In this document: positions 63,736 to 64,000 of the stretch, in pieces
Numbering within the stretch: the first letter of the stretch is position 1
Layout of the letters: every line of letters begins with the position of its first letter
Assembly: GCA_017854855.1 (NCBI GenBank)
Contig: JAFMGZ010000016.1
Location: 1-64,000 of the forward strand
From: Sulfitobacter sp.
GTDB lineage: Bacteria; Pseudomonadota; Alphaproteobacteria; Rhodobacterales; Rhodobacteraceae
DNA length: 64,000 nt
Direction: 5' to 3'
Notes under the pieces: model-generated
What the model saw: only the letters and a program-made list of their open reading frames with translations
What the model was told of the DNA's origin: nothing
Databases searched by the model: none
Made by a program: the position numbers and the translations under genes

Positions 63736-64000
63736 CTACTTTTTTTCAGGTGGTTGTGTGCCGTCCTTACCAGCAAAAATGGACACGCGTCCACGCACTT
63801 CAAGCGCTTTGCGCGACACACGGGTCTGTCCATTTTCGGAATATAGAGAGGCTGGCGGTTCGGTCTTGATCAGTTTTTCGATGGCAACGATTGAATCAAA
63901 AAACCGCACGCTGTTCAGCTCTTTTGCCATCGGTTGAAACGGGAACAGGTCATCTTGATCAGTGTACCACGAATGCATCGTGTCAATCAGCCGCTTGCCA
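63736..64000 (-). CDS. Hypothetical protein, partial (5' end off window)
   Basis: The frame is open from the right edge to a stop at 63736. The visible part is 87 codons; ATG 63978 lies inside it, but the upstream codons (GKRLIDT) continue in the same style, so the gene probably starts beyond the window. It is convergent with the importer operon. The visible segment (WYTDQDDLFPFQPMAKELNSV and a Lys-rich end) was not recognised. Confidence 0.45.
   Translation of the reverse strand, partial: GKRLIDTMHSWYTDQDDLFPFQPMAKELNSVRFFDSIVAIEKLIKTEPPASLYSENGQTRVSRKALEVRGRVSIFAGKDGTQPPEKK

Noticed and set aside
1-64000. tRNA, rRNA, CRISPR, insertion sequence or prophage
   Set aside because: No cloverleaf-like sequence, regular spaced repeats, transposase or phage genes were recognised by reading; a tRNAscan or ISfinder search would settle it.

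Overview
The window looks like a chromosomal stretch of a marine alphaproteobacterium of the Rhodobacterales (Roseobacter group). The basis is inference from gene content and style: GC-rich, very compact coding, many 4-bp start/stop overlaps, a urea ABC transporter of the long UrtB type, TRAP and SitABCD transporters, an MttB homologue without an amber codon, a GcvT-fused FAD demethylating dehydrogenase and glutathione-dependent formaldehyde dehydrogenase. No rRNA, tRNA, CRISPR array, IS element, prophage or plasmid gene was recognised, and no clear pseudogene.

Layout. 1-3.3 kb (minus): urtA and most of urtB. 3.7-8.5 kb (plus): LysR regulator, DUF1445/D-glutamate-cyclase-like enzyme and a complete three-part TRAP transporter, ending at a strong hairpin. 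8.6-12.8 kb: an unknown membrane protein, then (minus) M24 peptidase, MoxR-like AAA ATPase and a DUF2201/VWA protein. 13-21.7 kb: one-carbon and oxidative metabolism, with an MttB-like methyltransferase (plus), a Tat-exported xanthine-oxidase-family enzyme with its 2Fe-2S subunit and diheme cytochrome c, class III alcohol dehydrogenase and a sarcosine/dimethylglycine-dehydrogenase-like flavoprotein (all minus). 21.9-25.5 kb (plus): sitABCD-type Mn/Fe importer behind a recognisable promoter and operator.

25.6-32 kb: glutamine-synthetase-like ligase, iron-type alcohol dehydrogenase, asparagine synthase, GT2 glycosyltransferase and aroQ. 32-36.2 kb (minus): a complete MCE lipid-transport operon (MlaE-, MlaF-, MlaD- and PqiC-like). 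36.8-42.5 kb: enoyl-CoA hydratase, small proteins, CbpA/CbpM co-chaperone pair, thioredoxin 2, an SDR lacking the usual catalytic Lys, and a patatin-like lipase. 42.7-49.6 kb (minus): a five-gene catabolic operon of acyl-CoA synthetase, lambda-crystallin-like 3-hydroxyacid dehydrogenase, ThDP enzyme, Gfo/Idh/MocA oxidoreductase and a biotinyl-domain/carboxyltransferase fusion. I do not recognise this set as a named pathway, and it is the best candidate here for an undescribed route. 49.8-54.2 kb: LysE exporter, a short transaldolase-like protein overlapping a PfkB kinase, a DoeB/aspartoacylase-like deacylase and a Sel1-repeat protein. 54.5-63.7 kb: COG0523 GTPase plus YtcJ-like amidohydrolase (minus), divergent from a LysR gene that leads into a complete Dpp-type peptide/amide ABC importer (plus). 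A partial hypothetical gene enters from the right edge.

Together the window reads as a nutrient-scavenging region: uptake systems for urea, an organic acid or amino acid, Mn/Fe and peptides or amides sit next to enzymes that deacylate, demethylate or oxidise small nitrogen compounds. Several perfect inverted repeats lie in intergenic gaps and are listed separately. Functions come from motif and family recognition in the translated sequence; no database search was run.
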